DNA of 49,608 bases from Thermoanaerobaculum sp. Its GTDB lineage: Bacteria > Acidobacteriota > Thermoanaerobaculia > Multivoradales > UBA5704. Each line of letters starts with the position of its first letter. Within the stretch, counting starts at the first letter, position 1. This document shows, in pieces, positions 8,001-16,700 of the stretch. The DNA is taken from positions 1 through 49,608 of the forward strand of contig JAJKHS010000146.1 in assembly GCA_021154885.1 (NCBI GenBank), in the 5' to 3' direction. Under the pieces are notes generated by a model. It ran no database searches. It saw only the letters and a program-made list of their open reading frames with translations, and was not told the DNA's origin. Position numbers and translations under genes: made by a program.

Positions 8001-9101
8001 CTACTGCGACGTCAACACCGGGTTCAGGGAGGTGGGGCCGCGGTTGATGATCTCCTGCAGCTCGTCCGGATAGGACGACCGGGCGAGCGCCGTCTCCAGG
8101 GTGATCATGCGTTTGAAGTAGAGGGCGGCCAGGGCCTGGTTGAAGGTCTGCATGCCGTGCTTGGCCTGGCCGGTCTGCATCATGCCGTAGATCTGGTGGA
8201 CCTTGTCCTCGCGGATCAGGTTGCGGATGGCGGAGCTGGGGATCAGGATCTCCATCGCCATCGCCCGTCCCTTCCCCCCCACCTTGGGCAGCAGCGCCTG
8301 GCAGATGATCCCCTCCAGCACCAGCGAGAGCTGGGCCCGGATCTGCCCCTGCTGGTGGGCGGGAAAGACGTCGATGATGCGGTTGATGGTCTGCGCCGCG
8401 GAGTTCGTGTGCAGGGTGGCGAAGGTCAAGTGGCCGGTCTCGGCGATGCGCAGCGCCGCCTCCACCGTCTCCAGGTCGCGCATCTCGCCGATCAGCACCA
8501 CGTCCGGGTCCTGCCGCAGCGCCGAGCGCAGCGCCGCGGTGAAGCTGTGGGTGTCGGCGGCGACCTCGCGCTGGTTGACGATGCACTTCTTGTGGCTGTG
8601 CAGGTACTCCACCGGGTCCTCGATGGTGACGATGTGCTCGCTGCGCTCGCGGTTGATCTTGTCAATCATGGCGGCCAGCGTCGTCGACTTGCCCGAGCCG
8701 GTGGGGCCAGTGACCAGGATCAGCCCGCGTGGCTTCTCGCACAGCCGCTCGATGATGACGGGCAGCCCCAGCTCGCGGAACCCCTTGATTTCATAGGGGA
8801 TCTGCCGGAACACCGCGGCGATGGCGCCGCGCTGGTGGAAGATGTTGGCGCGGAACCGGGCGAGCCCCTTGATGCCGAAGGAGAGGTCGATCTCCAGGTT
8901 CTCCTCCAGCCGGTGCTTCTGGTTGTCCGTCAGGATGGAGTAGGCGAGCTGCTTGGTCTCCGACGGCGTCATCGGCGGCAGGCTGAGCTGGCGCAGGTGG
9001 CCATCCACCCGCACCTGCGGCGGCGAGTTGGTGGTGATGTGGAGGTCCGAGCCCCCCATCTCCACCATCGACTTCAAAAGCTGATTCAGTGTCGGCGGCA
9101 T
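8001..9101 (-). CDS. pilT: Twitching motility retraction ATPase PilT
   Basis: The protein has 366 aa, the normal PilT length. It has a PAS-like N-terminal domain, Walker A GPTGSGKST, an Asp box, Walker B DPDVVLIGEMRD, a His box (TGHLTFATLHTNSA) and the C-terminal PilT signature AIRNLIRE. It hydrolyses ATP to pull back type IV pili. The ATG at 9101 is preferred over the GTG at 9107: GGAG lies 9 nt upstream of the ATG and only 3 nt before the GTG. It is the first gene of pilT-pilC-pilS-pilR on the minus strand. The foldback repeat at 9234-9351 lies in its upstream region. Confidence 0.97.
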   Translation of the reverse strand: MPPTLNQLLKSMVEMGGSDLHITTNSPPQVRVDGHLRQLSLPPMTPSETKQLAYSILTDNQKHRLEENLEIDLSFGIKGLARFRANIFHQRGAIAAVFRQIPYEIKGFRELGLPVIIERLCEKPRGLILVTGPTGSGKSTTLAAMIDKINRERSEHIVTIEDPVEYLHSHKKCIVNQREVAADTHSFTAALRSALRQDPDVVLIGEMRDLETVEAALRIAETGHLTFATLHTNSAAQTINRIIDVFPAHQQGQIRAQLSLVLEGIICQALLPKVGGKGRAMAMEILIPSSAIRNLIREDKVHQIYGMMQTGQAKHGMQTFNQALAALYFKRMITLETALARSSYPDELQEIINRGPTSLNPVLTSQ

Positions 9102-9233
9102 GCCCACAGACTCCAGCGGACGGTCCTCTTCTCCTGAAACCGGGTTGAAACTGGGGCAGTCTACACCATTGAGGGAATAGATGAAAGGGTATAAGGGAGG
9201 CGGCGGCGGTCCCCCATAGACGCTAACTTTGCT

Positions 9234-9351
9234 TAGGGTAGGGGCGGGTCTGTACGGCAGGTTGGGGGCTCGACCCGCCCTGCGACGGCGAGATCATCCT
9301 CCCAGGGCGGGTCGAGCCCCCAACCTGCCGTCCAGACCCGCCCCTACCCTA
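9234..9351. repeat. Long foldback (inverted repeat) element
   Basis: Two 49-bp arms (9234-9282 and 9303-9351) are reverse complements at 48 of 49 positions, with a 20-nt spacer. The ends begin with TAGGGTAGGGGCGGG. It has no coding capacity. It is MITE-like or a dispersed foldback repeat inserted in the divergent gap between pilT and a secreted-peptide gene. No target-site duplication is obvious. The rest of the gap 9102-9464 shows only a TATACC -10-like box near 9414. Confidence 0.88.
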
Positions 9352-9464
9352 GGCAGCGAGGCAAAGTCGGACAGTCCGCAAGAATCTGCAATCCTTTCGC
9401 GCCTTCCTGCTGTATACCAGAGGCCAACGTCCTCGCGGTTTGAGGCATACACAAGGAGATGCGC

Positions 9465-9665
9465 ATGAAAAGGCTGGCCGCTCTTACCCTGGTCCTCGGT
9501 CTCTGCGCCCTGCTCGGTCCGGCGAAAACGAGCTCGGCCTATACCTGTGCCCAACTCTGCGACGGCGACTACCACTCCTGTCAGGTGGACTGCCGGTTCT
9601 CTCCTTACCCGGGCTGCGCCAACGATTGCCGGAACGAGTGGCAGACCTGTCTCGCCGGCTGCTGA
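9465..9665 (+). CDS. Secreted twin-CX3C cysteine-rich peptide
   Basis: The 66-aa precursor has a clear signal peptide (MKRLAALTLVLGLCALL..., cleavage near SSA-YTC). The mature part has eight cysteines arranged as CX3C-X6-CX3C, a 7-residue linker, then CX3C-X6-CX3C: two copies of one helical-hairpin-like unit. The ATG at 9465 is chosen because AAGGAG lies 6 nt before it; the ATG at 9459 directly touches the Shine-Dalgarno. An exported disulfide-bonded mini-protein is likely. I recognise no family, and function is unknown. It stands alone, with an ABC exporter starting about 110 bp downstream. Confidence 0.75.
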   Translation: MKRLAALTLVLGLCALLGPAKTSSAYTCAQLCDGDYHSCQVDCRFSPYPGCANDCRNEWQTCLAGC

Positions 9666-9677
9666 GGGATCGCCTGC

Positions 9678-9691
9678 CGTGACAACTGTCA
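9678..9691. promoter_or_regulatory. Palindromic operator upstream of the ABC exporter
   Basis: GTGACA (9678-9683) and TGTCAC (9686-9691) are separated by 2 nt, with a partial half site (CTGACAT) about 20 bp downstream. LuxR/NarL-type regulators often bind short palindromes of this kind. The regulator encoded at 12913-13515 is a candidate, by inference only. Confidence 0.45.
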
Positions 9692-9773
9692 CCTCAAAGT
9701 CCTGACATCCCTCCCTGGGGTCCTCCGGGCGAATCTCCCAGAATGTCCTTGGAAGATTCGAACGGAGGATGCC

Positions 9774-10703
9774 ATGAAATCTCACAGACAGTTCGACGAC
9801 GACCGGCCGCTCGCGGAGCTGCGCCGGGCCGTCAAGCGGTTCGGGGCCGTCACGGCCCTGGATGGAGTCGACTTCGCGGTCCAGCCCGGGGAGGTGGTGG
9901 CGCTGCTGGGTCCCAACGGCGCCGGCAAGACGACGGCGGTGCAGCTCCTGCTCGGCCTCATGCGGCCCAGCGGCGGCGAGGCGCGGCTTTTCGACCAGGA
10001 CCCGCGGAGCACGGCGGCCCGCGTCCGGGTGGGCGCCATGCTGCAGATCTCCAAGGTGCCGGAGACCCTGAAGGTGCGCGAGCACGTGGACCTCATCTCC
10101 AGCTACTACCCCAACCCCCTTCCGCCGGCCGAGGTGATGGCGGCGGCCGGGCTCGCGGGCCTGGAGGAGCGCCTGTTCGGCAAGCTCTCCGGCGGCCAGC
10201 GCCAGCGGGTGCTCTTCGCCCTCGCCCTGTGCGGTGATCCCGATCTCCTCTTCCTCGACGAGCCCACGGCGGGTCTCGACGTCGAGGCCCGGCACGCCCT
10301 CTGGTCGGTGATCGAGGGCAAGGCCGCCGAGGGGCGGTCGGTGCTCCTCACCACCCACCACCTGGAGGAGGCGGACGCCATGGCGGACCGCATCGTGATG
10401 CTCGTCAAAGGCCGGGTGATCGCCGAGGGGACCCCGGGCGAGATCAAGGCCCGCGTCGCCGGCCGCAGGATCGTCTGTCGCACCGGCCTCTCCCTGGCGG
10501 CGGTGACGGCCCTGCCCGGCGTGCGCAGCGCGAGCCGGGAGGGGGAGCTGACCGCGCTGTTCACCACCGAGGCGGACCGCGCCGTGCGCGAGCTGCTGCA
10601 GCGGGACCCGGGGCTCTCCGGCCTCGAGGTCAAGGGAGCCGACCTGGAAGAAGCCTTCCTCGCCCTGACCGGGGCGGATCTGAAAGACGAGGTAGCGGCA
10701 TGA
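9774..10703 (+). CDS. ABC-2 exporter ATP-binding protein
   Basis: The 309-aa protein has Walker A GPNGAGKT, a Q-loop, the signature LSGGQRQRV, Walker B LLFLDEPTAGLD and an H-loop TTHHLEEAD, followed by about 80 residues typical of drug/antibiotic-type (DrrA/CcmA-like) ATPases. It powers export with the membrane partner in the next gene, whose ATG overlaps its TGA. GGAGG stands 5 nt before the start. The N-terminal 12 residues are charged and precede the first strand. The substrate is unknown. The following two-component system and the operator at 9678 suggest stress or lipid/antibiotic-responsive control, as in BceAB- and DesKR-linked exporters. Confidence 0.92.
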   Translation: MKSHRQFDDDRPLAELRRAVKRFGAVTALDGVDFAVQPGEVVALLGPNGAGKTTAVQLLLGLMRPSGGEARLFDQDPRSTAARVRVGAMLQISKVPETLKVREHVDLISSYYPNPLPPAEVMAAAGLAGLEERLFGKLSGGQRQRVLFALALCGDPDLLFLDEPTAGLDVEARHALWSVIEGKAAEGRSVLLTTHHLEEADAMADRIVMLVKGRVIAEGTPGEIKARVAGRRIVCRTGLSLAAVTALPGVRSASREGELTALFTTEADRAVRELLQRDPGLSGLEVKGADLEEAFLALTGADLKDEVAA

Positions 10704-11515
10704 ACACCGCAGCGATGACGACGACGACCTCGATGACGATCCAACCGGGCCGGCGCAGCCTCGTCCGGATCTTCTCCCTCGAAGCAAAGTACGAATTTCT
10801 GAAGCTGCTGCGGCTGCCGGCCTACATCGTGCCGACGCTGGCCTTCCCGCTGGTCTTCTACATGCTCTTCGGGGTGGCCCTGAAGCAGGGGCCTCGCGGG
10901 GCCTTCGACTTCCCGACCTATCTCATCGCCACCTACGGTGCCTTCGGGGTGATGAATGCCGCCCTCTTCGGCCTCGGCGCCGGCCTCGCCGTCGAGCGTG
11001 GCCAGGGGTGGCTGCTCCTCAAGCGGGCGACGCCCATGCCGCCGCTCGGGCCCTACGTGGGCAAGCTCGCGATGTGCCTCCTGTTCGGCACGCTGATGGT
11101 GGGCTCGCTGTTCACCCTGGGCGCCACGGCCGGCGGCGTGCGCCTCCCCCTCGCGACCTGGCTGGCCCTCGCCGCGGTGCAGATCGCCGGCGCCGTGCCC
11201 TTCGCCGCCTTCGGCCTCGCCATCGGCTACTGGGCGGGTCCCAACTCGGCGCCGGCGATCATCAACCTGCTCTCGCTGCCCTCCGCCTTCGGCTCCGGCA
11301 TGTGGATCCCCATTCAGATGATGCCGGCGGTGGTGAAGAAGATCGCCCTCTATCTCCCCTCCTACCACTATGCTCAGCTCGCGCTCAAGACGATCGGCAT
11401 GGACCGGGGGGAGCCGGTCGGGCGGAGCGTGGCCGTGCTGGCCGTCTTCACGCTCCTCTCGCTGGGGCTCGCCTGGGCCGGCTGGCGGCGGGACGAAGGG
11501 AAGACGTTCGGATAG
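10700..11515 (+). CDS. ABC-2 type transporter permease
   Basis: The 271-aa protein has six hydrophobic segments (roughly 45-70, 80-105, 125-150, 158-180, 190-215, 240-260) after a Thr-rich cytoplasmic N-terminus. It fits the ABC2_membrane family, including the conserved central loop with QMMPAVVKKIALYLPSYHYAQL. It forms the membrane half of the exporter with the preceding ATPase (4-nt ATGA overlap, same frame spacing as other translationally coupled pairs in this window). Substrate unknown. Confidence 0.9.
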   Translation: MNTAAMTTTTSMTIQPGRRSLVRIFSLEAKYEFLKLLRLPAYIVPTLAFPLVFYMLFGVALKQGPRGAFDFPTYLIATYGAFGVMNAALFGLGAGLAVERGQGWLLLKRATPMPPLGPYVGKLAMCLLFGTLMVGSLFTLGATAGGVRLPLATWLALAAVQIAGAVPFAAFGLAIGYWAGPNSAPAIINLLSLPSAFGSGMWIPIQMMPAVVKKIALYLPSYHYAQLALKTIGMDRGEPVGRSVAVLAVFTLLSLGLAWAGWRRDEGKTFG

Positions 11516-11516
11516 A

Positions 11517-11745
11517 AGACCCTCATCACCCCGGCCCTCTTCTCCCGCCCCCTCGCCACCCCCCTCACCGGGAGAAGAGGGAGACCAGCGAGACAGCTCC
11601 AACCGGGTTCCCCTCTCCCGGGGAGGGGGGTGGCGAGGGGGCGGGAGAGGGGCCAGGGGTGAGGGCTTCGGGGCGGGGGGCGTTCCGAGCCTAAGTTAGC
11701 GCCTATGGGGCCAGGGGGTGAGGGTCTTCGGGAGGAGGGATGGCG
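11517..11745. repeat. Dispersed CTCTCCC/GGGAGAG intergenic repeat, copy 2
   Basis: The gap holds at least three inverted copies of the C-rich/G-rich unit: CCCTCATCACCCCGGCCCTC and its relatives on one side, GGGAGAGGGGCCAGGGGTGA on the other, with GGTGGCGAGGGG within. It can fold into long G:C-rich stems and probably ends the ABC operon transcript. After it, TATATATAAGG near 11762 is a plausible -10 region for the two-component operon. Confidence 0.7.
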
Positions 11746-11800
11746 AGGAGCCTGCGTCCTCTATATATAAGGTAGGGTAAGAGCCCAGAGAGGAGACCCG

Positions 11801-12916
11801 ATGCGCCTGCGCCCCCTCCCCGACGACCCCGAAGTGGGCTGGACCCCCTACGCCTGGCTGGTCTATCTCGCGTTCGTGCTCGTACCCCCCATCCTGGGAC
11901 GGGCCTCGGCTCTCCAGTGGGGGCTGACCGTGGCGGGGGTGGCCGTCTTCCTCGTCCTCTACTTCACGGCGCACTGGCTGAACGGCCGCAAAATCCTGTG
12001 GTGCATCGCCGGCATCACGCTGCTGGGGATCCTGCTCGCGCCGACCAACCCTGGAGCGAGCACCTATTTCATCTACGCCGCCAGCTTCATCGGCTACTCA
12101 GGCCGGCCCCGGTTCGCGTTCTGGGGCCTCCTGGTCCTGACCGGCGTGGCGGTGGGGGAGTCGCGGCTCCTCCACCTGCCGATCTACTTCTGGGGGCCGG
12201 CGATCCTGTTCTCCCTGCTGGTGGGCGGCGTCAACATCCACCAGGCGGAGGTGTCGCGGGCCAATTCCAAGCTGCGCCTCGCCCACGAGGAGGTGGAGCT
12301 GCTGGCCAAGACGGCCGAGCGCGAGCGCATCGCCCGCGACCTCCACGACCTGCTGGGCCACACCCTGTCGCTCATCACCCTCAAGGCGGAGCTGGCGGGC
12401 AAGCTCCTCGCCCGCGACCCGGAGCGGGCCGGCCGCGAGATCCGGGAGGTGGAGCGCATCTCCCGCGAGGCGCTGCGCGAGGTGCGTACGGCGGTGGCCG
12501 GCTACCGCTCACAGGGGCTGCCGGCGGAGCTGGCCCGGGCGCGGATCGCCCTGGAGGCGGCCGGGGTGAAGCCCGAATACTTCGCCGTACCCGTGGAGCT
12601 GGAGCCCGCCCAGGAGACGGTGCTCGCCCTCGCCCTGCGCGAGGCGGTGACCAACATCATCCGCCACGCCGGCGCCGCCACCTGCCGCATCGCCCTGGAG
12701 CAGACGGCGGCGGAGACCCGCCTGGAGGTGCGTGACGACGGCCGCGGCGGCTCGGCGCCGGAGGGGATCGGTCTCGCCTCCATGCGCGAGCGGGTGGAGG
12801 GGCTCGGCGGGCGGCTGGAGCGCCGGGCCGGAACCGGCACGTCGCTCTCGATCGTCCTGCCGCGCCCGCCGGCCGCGCAGGAGGGGGGAGGGGCCCTGCG
12901 GGAGGAGACGGCGTGA
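11801..12916 (+). CDS. DesK/NarX-type membrane histidine kinase
   Basis: The 371-aa protein has about five membrane segments (residues about 15-150), then a coiled segment and the HisKA_3 motif ERERIARDLHDLLGHTLS, which places the phosphorylated histidine at H182. The HATPase domain (about 260-360) has the short form used by this class (EAVTNIIRHAGA, DDGRGG, GIGLASMRERVEGLGG). The membrane sensor with no large periplasmic domain resembles DesK, which reads membrane state. GAGGAG precedes the ATG by 7 nt. It is coupled to the response regulator by GTGA overlap and lies downstream of the ABC exporter it may control. Confidence 0.92.
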   Translation: MRLRPLPDDPEVGWTPYAWLVYLAFVLVPPILGRASALQWGLTVAGVAVFLVLYFTAHWLNGRKILWCIAGITLLGILLAPTNPGASTYFIYAASFIGYSGRPRFAFWGLLVLTGVAVGESRLLHLPIYFWGPAILFSLLVGGVNIHQAEVSRANSKLRLAHEEVELLAKTAERERIARDLHDLLGHTLSLITLKAELAGKLLARDPERAGREIREVERISREALREVRTAVAGYRSQGLPAELARARIALEAAGVKPEYFAVPVELEPAQETVLALALREAVTNIIRHAGAATCRIALEQTAAETRLEVRDDGRGGSAPEGIGLASMRERVEGLGGRLERRAGTGTSLSIVLPRPPAAQEGGGALREETA

Positions 12917-13515
12917 TCCGCGTCCTGCTGGCCGAGGACCAGTCCATGGTCCTGGGCGCGCTCGCCGCCCTGCTGGAGCTGGAGCCGGACATCGAGGTGG
13001 TGGGCCGCGCTCACGACGGCCGCGAGGCGCTGGCGCTGCTGGCGACGGCGCGGCCGGACGTGGTGCTCACCGACATCGAGATGCCCAACCTGACGGGCCT
13101 CGAGCTCGCCGCCGAGCTGAAGCGGCGGGGGAGCCCGGCGCGGGTCGTCATCCTCACCACCTTCGGCCGCAGCGGCTACCTGCGGCGGGCCCTGGACGCC
13201 GGGGCCGCCGGCTATCTGCTGAAGGACGCGCCCGCCGAGCGGCTGGCCGAGGCCGTCCGCCGCGTCCACGCCGGCCTGCGGGCCATCGACCCCGAGCTGG
13301 CGGCGGCCGCCTGGGAGGAGGCCGACCCGCTGACCGACCGCGAGCGCCAGGTGCTCCGCCTGGCCGCCGAGGGGCACTCGAGCGCCCGCATCGCCGCCGA
13401 GCTCCACCTCTCCGAGGGGACCGTCCGCAACTACCTCTCCGAAGCCATCAGCAAGCTCGGCGCCGAGAACCGCGTCGACGCCGGCCGGATCGCCCGCCAG
13501 AAGGGATGGCTCTGA
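12913..13515 (+). CDS. LuxR/NarL-family response regulator (DesR-like)
   Basis: The 200-aa protein has a receiver domain (1-120) with the acidic pocket E8-D9, phospho-acceptor D54 in VVLTDIEMP and K105 (LLKDAPAE). A C-terminal LuxR-type HTH (about 138-195) reads LTDRERQVLRLAAEGHSSARIAAELHLSEGTVRNYLSEA. The GTG start overlaps the kinase stop. It is the partner of the kinase above and probably controls the ABC exporter. The palindrome at 9678 is a candidate target. Confidence 0.93.
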   Translation: MIRVLLAEDQSMVLGALAALLELEPDIEVVGRAHDGREALALLATARPDVVLTDIEMPNLTGLELAAELKRRGSPARVVILTTFGRSGYLRRALDAGAAGYLLKDAPAERLAEAVRRVHAGLRAIDPELAAAAWEEADPLTDRERQVLRLAAEGHSSARIAAELHLSEGTVRNYLSEAISKLGAENRVDAGRIARQKGWL

Positions 13516-13704
13516 AGACGCGAATTCGCCGCCGGATTGTCTCCGGATTATCGCCGGACCGTCGCCACGTCTTGACGCCGGCCGGAGTTGGGGTACCATA
13601 GATCCCAAATCGGGTCCATCAGTCTGCACGAGGCGCCGACATGCGATTCGTGCGGAGTCGCGATAAGCCCCACGCGCCGATCTTCCTGGAGGGAGAGTTC
13701 CATC

Positions 13705-16700
13705 ATGGTACATCGCATCTTGTTTGTCTGGAGCCGGCTGCTGACGCCGGTGCTCGTGCTCCTCTTGGCGTTCTCGGTCCCTGGGCGGGCTCTCGCCCAG
13801 GACGACGAGATGACCGTCACTCCTTCCGAGGGCGGCCTCATCAATGTGCTGGTCGAGCTGCAGCAGGCGCCGGCGGCCGTGATCTACGGCAACGTGCTGC
13901 GGCAGAACGCCGGGCTGGACCGGGCGCAGGCGCGGGCGCTGGCCGTCGCCGCCTCCAGGGTGCAGCTCAAGACGATCGCGGCCGAGCAGCAGCGGTTCGA
14001 CGCCGGCTTCGCGGGCGCGGCCGTGCCGGCGAAGGAGATCTACCGGGTGCAGAAGGCCTACAACGGTGTCGCCTTCCAGGTCGATCCCGCGCAGATTCCC
14101 GTCCTGCGCCGGCTGCCCGGCGTGAAGGCGGTGCACGTGATCGTCCCCGAGTTTCCCACCAACTCCACCAGCGTCCCCTTTCTGGGCGTCCCCAACCTCT
14201 GGGGCAACACCATCGGGCTCCCCCAGGGCGTGACCGGCACCGGGATCAGGATCGGCGTCATCGACACCGGCATCGACTACCAGCACGCCAATTTCGGCGG
14301 CACCGGCCTGTTGACGGACTATCAGGCCAACGACCGCACGATCATCACCGACACGATCGGCGGCAATCCGATCTTCCCCACCGCCAAGGTGGTGGGCGGC
14401 ACGGACTTCGTGGGCGACGCCTACACCGGCGCCAACTCGCCGGTGCCGGACACCGATCCGATGGACTGCAACGGCCACGGCAGCCACGTCTCCGGCACGG
14501 CGGCCGGCTTCGGCGTCACGGCGGCCGGCACCACCTTCACCGGCCCCTACGACGGCAGCGCGCCGTTCGGCACCTTCCGCATCGGCCCCGGCGTCGCCCC
14601 CGGCGCCACGCTCTACGCCCTGCGGGTGTTCGGCTGCTCGGGCAGCACGGCGGTGACGGTCCAGGCCATCGACTGGTCCGTGGACCCCAACGGCGACAAC
14701 GACTTCTCGGACCACCTCGACGTCATCAACATGTCGCTGGGCTCCAACTTCGGCAGCGTCAACAGCACCACGACCCAGGCCGCCGAGAACGCGGCCTCGG
14801 CGGGCGTGATCGTCGTGTGCTCGGCCGGCAACGCCGGCGACACCTACTTCATCACCGGCAGCCCGGGCGCCTCCAGCCGTACGATCTCGACGGCGGCGAT
14901 CGCCGATTCCGGCCTCGGCGGCGTGGTCCTCACCGTCAATTCGCCGCCGGCCATCGCCGGCGGTTACGCGGCCTCGGCGGCCAACAGCTTCGCTCCCACG
15001 CCGGCGCCCAATCCCTCCGGACAGACCGCCAATATCGTCCTGGCGCTCGATGCCGCCGACGGCGCCGGTCCGAGCACGACCGACGGCTGCTCGGCCCTGA
15101 CCAACGCCGCCGCGGTGGCCGGCAATATCGCGCTGATCGATCGCGGCTCCTGCGGCTTCCAGGTCAAGGCGAACACCGCGCAGGCCGCGGGTGCCATCGG
15201 CGTCATCATCGCCAACAACGTCCCCGGCGATCCCAACCTGATCGCCATGGGCGCCACGGGAGCCACCCCGGTCACCATCCCTGCCCTTTTCATCTCCCAG
15301 GCGGACCGCAACACGATCGTGGCGAGCCTCCCCGCCAACGCCACGCTGGCCGCGGCCACGGCTGCCGACACCCTGGCGAGCTTCTCCTCGCGGGGTCCGC
15401 GGCGGGCCTCCTCGCCCATCCGGCTGAAGCCCGACATCGCCGCCCCCGGCGTGCTCATCACCTCGACCCAGACCGGGGTCTGCAACAGCACCTGCCTGCG
15501 CGATGCGGCGACGCCGAACGGCGCCTTCATCCCGGGCAACCTGTCGCTGACCATCTCCGGCACGTCGATGGCCAGCCCCCACATGGCGGGCGTGATGGCG
15601 CTGCTGCGGCAGCTCCACCCCGACTGGACGGTGGAGGAGCTCAAGTCGCTGGCGATGAACAACTCCCTCCACGACGCGACCCTGGGCTCCAACGGCGCCG
15701 GCCTGAAGTACGGCCCCAGCCGCGTCGGTGCCGGCCGCGTCGATCCGTCGCTGTCGGCCACGGCCACGGTCCTCGCCTTCAACGCCGAGGATCCCGGCCT
15801 GGTGAGCGTCTCCTTCGAGACCGAGGTGGTGGGCAACGTCACCCGGACGAAGAAGATCCGGGTGGTCAACACCGGCACCACCAGCCAGACCTACGACCTG
15901 AGCATCGACACCCGCCTCGACGCGCCGGGCGTCGCCTTCGGGCTGCCGGGTGGCAGCACCCTGACGGTGCCGGCGAGCAGCGCCACCGAGATCGACGTCC
16001 AGATGACGGGCGACGCCACGCAGATGGACCACGTGCGCGAACCCACCCTCGCTCCCACCTCGGCGGTGGCTTCGCCGGCCTCTATCGCCAACATCGCGAT
16101 CCCCCGCCAGTGGGTCACCGAGGAGGCGGGCTACGTCATCTTCAGCCAGGCGGGCAACCCCAAGCTGCGCGTGCCGATCTACGTGGCGCCGCGGCCGGCC
16201 TCGACCATGGCCGGCGCGGCCACGATCGTCACCGGTGGCGCGGGCTCCGGCTCGACCACCATCCCCCTCTCGGGCGCGGACGTCTGCACCGGCACCCTGG
16301 GCGCCGGCCCGGCCTGCACGGGCACCTTCCCCAACGACGTGGTCTCGCTGGTGAGCCCCTTCGAGCTCCAGGTCGTCTCACCCCTGAATCCGAGCGTGCC
16401 GCCCGCCACCGATCTGCAGTACGCCGGAGTGGCGACGGACGGCTCGCGGATCTGGTTCGGCCTCTCCACCTGGGGCGAGTGGTCCTCGCCGACGGACGTG
16501 TCGTTCACCATCTACGTCGACAACAACCTCGACGGCGTGTATGACCGGCAGATCTTCAATACCAACTCCGGCGGCCTGGCGCGGCAGATCTTCGGGCAGT
16601 CGGCCCAGAGCGACCTGGACACCTACCTCACCTCCGTGTTCACGCCGCCGGGCACGTTCTCGAACGTCATCGCGGCCAGCACGCCCAACTACGTCAACCG

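Noticed and set aside
12502-16032. A 1,176-aa open frame on the minus strand
   Set aside because: It is antisense to the kinase, regulator and subtilase genes, has composition-biased residues (G/A/R/D runs) and no motif. It is a GC-codon shadow.
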